A DNA stretch of 8,472 nucleotides from an uncultured Bacilli bacterium. GTDB lineage: Bacteria; Bacillota_I; Bacilli_A; RF39; UBA660. The notes under the pieces are model-generated. The model saw nothing but the letters and a program-made list of their open reading frames with translations. It did no database searches and had not been told where the DNA came from. This document shows positions 7,140 to 8,472 of this stretch, piece after piece (position 1 is the stretch's first letter; each line of letters starts with the position of its first letter). The stretch is taken from positions 1 to 8,472 of the forward strand of contig CAJUGE010000069.1 in NCBI GenBank assembly GCA_910586295.1, read 5' to 3'. Made by a program: the position numbers and the translations under genes.

Positions 7140-8168
7140 TTATTTAGTCAATGATAAACTATTGCCATTATTTTCTTCTAATTGCCTTAATAGTTCGCTT
7201 TCTTCTTCTGTTAAACTATTAACATCCAATTTACTATTCAAAAATTCTAAAATTATTCTCATATTATATACTAATTCTCTATCACTACTGCAATATTTTT
7301 CTAAATTTTCTTTTATTTGCTCAATCTTTTGTTCTAATTTTAATATAACATCTTTTTCTAACTTTTTACAGTCCTTGAAATAGTCTACTTTTTGACATAC
7401 ACTAGCCACGACAATTGTACCTAATATTATCTCTAACACTACCGTTCCAAACAAAGACCAATTAAAATCTTCTTCAGTCACTTGCTGTGTAGTATCTGTC
7501 AAAGAATTATTAGCTTTATAACCGATACCAACCCCTACCATTATCATAATCGCAAGTACAGAAGCTGCTGTTCTCCTATTAATTTTCTTTATAAAATTGT
7601 CTAATAATGCTATATTTTCCTCTTTCTCTGATTCACAATAACTAAGATCACTTTCAAGTGTTTTTTCAGACTTACTATTATCAGCATATGATTTTTTATC
7701 CTTTTCTAATTGTACTCTAGCATTTTCTCTAATATCATCATTAGAATATACTTGTGTCACTTCATAGATAACATCTTTTGAAAATACACTACCTTGAGTA
7801 TCAATAATAGCTTGAGACATAAAGAGCTTTAATGCACTTAGTACTTTATCATCCACTAATTTAGAGTCTTCAATAAATTTTAAGTCTTCCATAATACAAT
7901 CATTTATTAAATGCATAAAACTTGGCATTTCCATTAGTTTCTCAAAGATTAAATTATAACTATATGAATAAACCATTTCATATTTAATAATCTTATAAAT
8001 TATTGAAAATATTTTTTTATAATAAGCCTTATCTATTTCAGGTTGTTCCTTATCTAAATTTAAATATCTTCTCTTTGATTCCAATACTTGGAACTTTTTC
8101 AAACATTTCAAAACTACACTTACATAATTACCTATATTTTTATCTATTGATTCTTCAGCATTTAATAG
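7140..8168 (-). pseudogene. Two-TM coiled-coil membrane protein, 5' end cut off by insertion sequence
   Basis: I do not recognise the family. Counting from a TTG at 8111 the protein is 323 aa: a charged helical N-terminal region (about 1-175), two transmembrane segments (about 181-198 and 219-239) with a short polar link, a coiled-coil stretch (about 243-272) and an acidic C-terminal tail. The frame stays open and protein-like for 19 more codons upstream (8112-8168: acidic, amphipathic, no stops) and meets the candidate terminal repeat of the insertion sequence, continuing open into it until a TAG near 8224. There is no ATG with a ribosome-binding site in this stretch; the first in-frame ATG is at codon 46. 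The simplest reading is that the insertion removed the true start. Alternatively a shortened protein is made from the TTG. A good terminator follows the gene. Confidence 0.6.
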
Positions 8169-8183
8169 GTCTGTCCGTAAACT
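8168..8183 (+). repeat. Candidate left terminal inverted repeat of the insertion sequence
   Basis: GGTCTGTCCGTAAACT is more GC-rich than its flanks, starts where the neighbouring gene's protein-like frame ends, and lies just upstream of the transposase promoter. Its length suits IS5-group terminal repeats. The partner repeat at the other end of the element is not visible, so this is positional inference. Confidence 0.42.
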
Positions 8184-8192
8184 AAAAAAATC

Positions 8193-8221
8193 TAGATAAA
8201 ACTTTAAAATAATGATATACT
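8193..8221 (+). promoter_or_regulatory. Transposase promoter
   Basis: Plus strand: -35 TAGATA (8193-8198, 4 of 6 matches), 17-bp spacer, -10 TATACT (8216-8221) preceded by TGA, an extended -10. The predicted start, near 8228, falls on the first bases of the first inverted repeat of the leader, so the native transcript would begin with that structure. Confidence 0.55.
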
Positions 8222-8226
8222 ATAGA

Positions 8227-8331
8227 TGCTTAGATATGAATAATAAGGATTGAAAGGTAACGTTTATAGGCCAACTCAGTTTATATCTAAGCAATATAAA
8301 TCTTTATTTTGAGTTGGTCTATAAAGGTTAT
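8227..8331 (+). promoter_or_regulatory. Structured transposase leader with interlocking inverted repeats covering the RBS
   Basis: Stem A: 8227-8241 pairs with 8279-8293 (11 Watson-Crick pairs in a row, then 4 more with two G-U). Stem B: 8257-8278 pairs with 8310-8331 (22 positions with one G-G mismatch and two G-U). The 5' arm of B lies inside the loop of A and the 3' arm of A directly follows it, the order of an H-type pseudoknot. A 7-bp alternative hairpin (8280-8286 with 8294-8300) competes with stem A and fits inside stem B. The only Shine-Dalgarno candidate for the transposase, AAAGG (8323-8327), is in the 3' arm of B, so folding should hide it. Translational control of the transposase is inferred. 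Confidence 0.62.
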
Positions 8332-8339
8332 TTTGAATT

Positions 8340-8472
8340 ATGAAAGTAAAAGAATATAAAGAAGAAGATTATCCAGTAATTTTTGGTGTAAAAAAAACAT
8401 TTGAAATTATGGAAAAAATTGTGAATAACTCATATGATGAAGAACATAAAAACGGTGGAAGAAAAGACGGTC
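8340..8472 (+). CDS. IS5-family-like DDE transposase, N-terminal fragment
   Basis: The first 44 codons are visible. The pattern is a short charged N-terminus, then FGVKKTFEIMEKIVNNSY, then a basic HKNGGRKDG segment. It resembles the start of IS5-family (ISL2-like) transposases with a Tnp_4-type helix-turn-helix domain, where a G.....F..M...L helix is followed by GGR before the DNA-binding domain. The catalytic DDE part lies outside the window. The ATG at 8340 is preceded by AAAGG at a longish 12-nt distance, inside the leader stem. The protein would bind the element's ends and catalyse its cut-and-paste movement. Family assignment is from recall of short motifs; whether the gene is intact cannot be judged. 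Confidence 0.68.
   Translation, partial: MKVKEYKEEDYPVIFGVKKTFEIMEKIVNNSYDEEHKNGGRKDG

Larger units (their letters stand above)
8168..8472 (+). mobile_element. Left end of an IS5-family-like insertion sequence (partial)
   Basis: The element holds a candidate terminal repeat at 8168-8183, a promoter (8193-8221), a structured leader (8227-8331) and the start of a transposase (8340 onward) that runs off the window. It is the only plus-strand gene in the window and cuts into the frame of the minus-strand membrane-protein gene. The exact boundary is an estimate to within a few bases, because the right end and the target duplication are outside the window. Confidence 0.68.

Noticed and set aside
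8003..8185. Plus-strand open frame of 60 codons near the IS end
   Set aside because: It is antisense to the membrane-protein gene and crosses the putative IS boundary; composition is typical of an AT-rich shadow frame.
8227..8331. Riboswitch in front of the plus-strand gene
   Set aside because: No conserved ligand-binding motif is visible, and the gene is a transposase; self-contained RBS hiding by inverted repeats explains the structure better.
1..8472. CRISPR array or tRNA genes
   Set aside because: No regularly spaced repeats of 24-40 bp and no complete cloverleaf with a T-arm were seen on either strand. The 10-bp repeats at 4465-4499 are far too short and belong to the MraZ box.

Overview
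The window is AT-rich DNA from a low-GC Gram-positive bacterium (Firmicutes). The order mraZ-rsmH-ftsL-PASTA-type penicillin-binding protein, purine-rich Shine-Dalgarno sequences and a SirA-like protein all point to Bacillales. The very low GC and compact gene style would fit a non-sporulating relative such as Gemella, but that genus guess is inference. Nearly everything is on the minus strand, so the window reads biologically from right to left. Only the insertion sequence at the right edge reads on the plus strand.

Right edge (about 8168-8472): the left end of an insertion sequence. It has a candidate terminal repeat, its own promoter, a long leader and the first 44 codons of an IS5-family-like DDE transposase. 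The leader contains two long interlocking inverted repeats, and the outer arm of the second covers the transposase ribosome-binding site. The element lies across the 5' end of a gene for a two-TM, coiled-coil membrane protein (7140-8168). That gene's reading frame runs open and protein-like up to the IS end but has no start codon of its own, so it is probably a truncated remnant.

Middle (4608-7130): after a clear intrinsic terminator (7101-7129) comes a promoter and a two-gene operon. The first gene encodes an AlbA_2/Schlafen-type protein with a C-terminal ATPase-like domain (COG2865-like). The second encodes a fusion of a zinc-dependent phospholipase C-like domain with a HAD-type 5'-nucleotidase domain. 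This looks like accessory material set beside the cell-division cluster.

Left-centre (676-4528): the front of the division and cell-wall (dcw) operon. A sigma-A-type promoter (TTTACA, 17 bp, TAAAAT) is followed directly by four GTGG repeats spaced exactly 10 bp apart, a textbook MraZ autoregulatory box. Then come mraZ, rsmH (overlapping mraZ), ftsL and the division transpeptidase. The usual next genes, mraY and murD, are absent.

Left edge (1-634): in place of mraY there is a SirA-like gene, a candidate inhibitor of DnaA-dependent replication initiation, with its own promoter. Beyond it lies a stretch of about 145 bp that is much richer in G and C than its surroundings. It follows an extended -10 sequence and looks like a structured RNA gene that I could not identify; it runs off the window edge.
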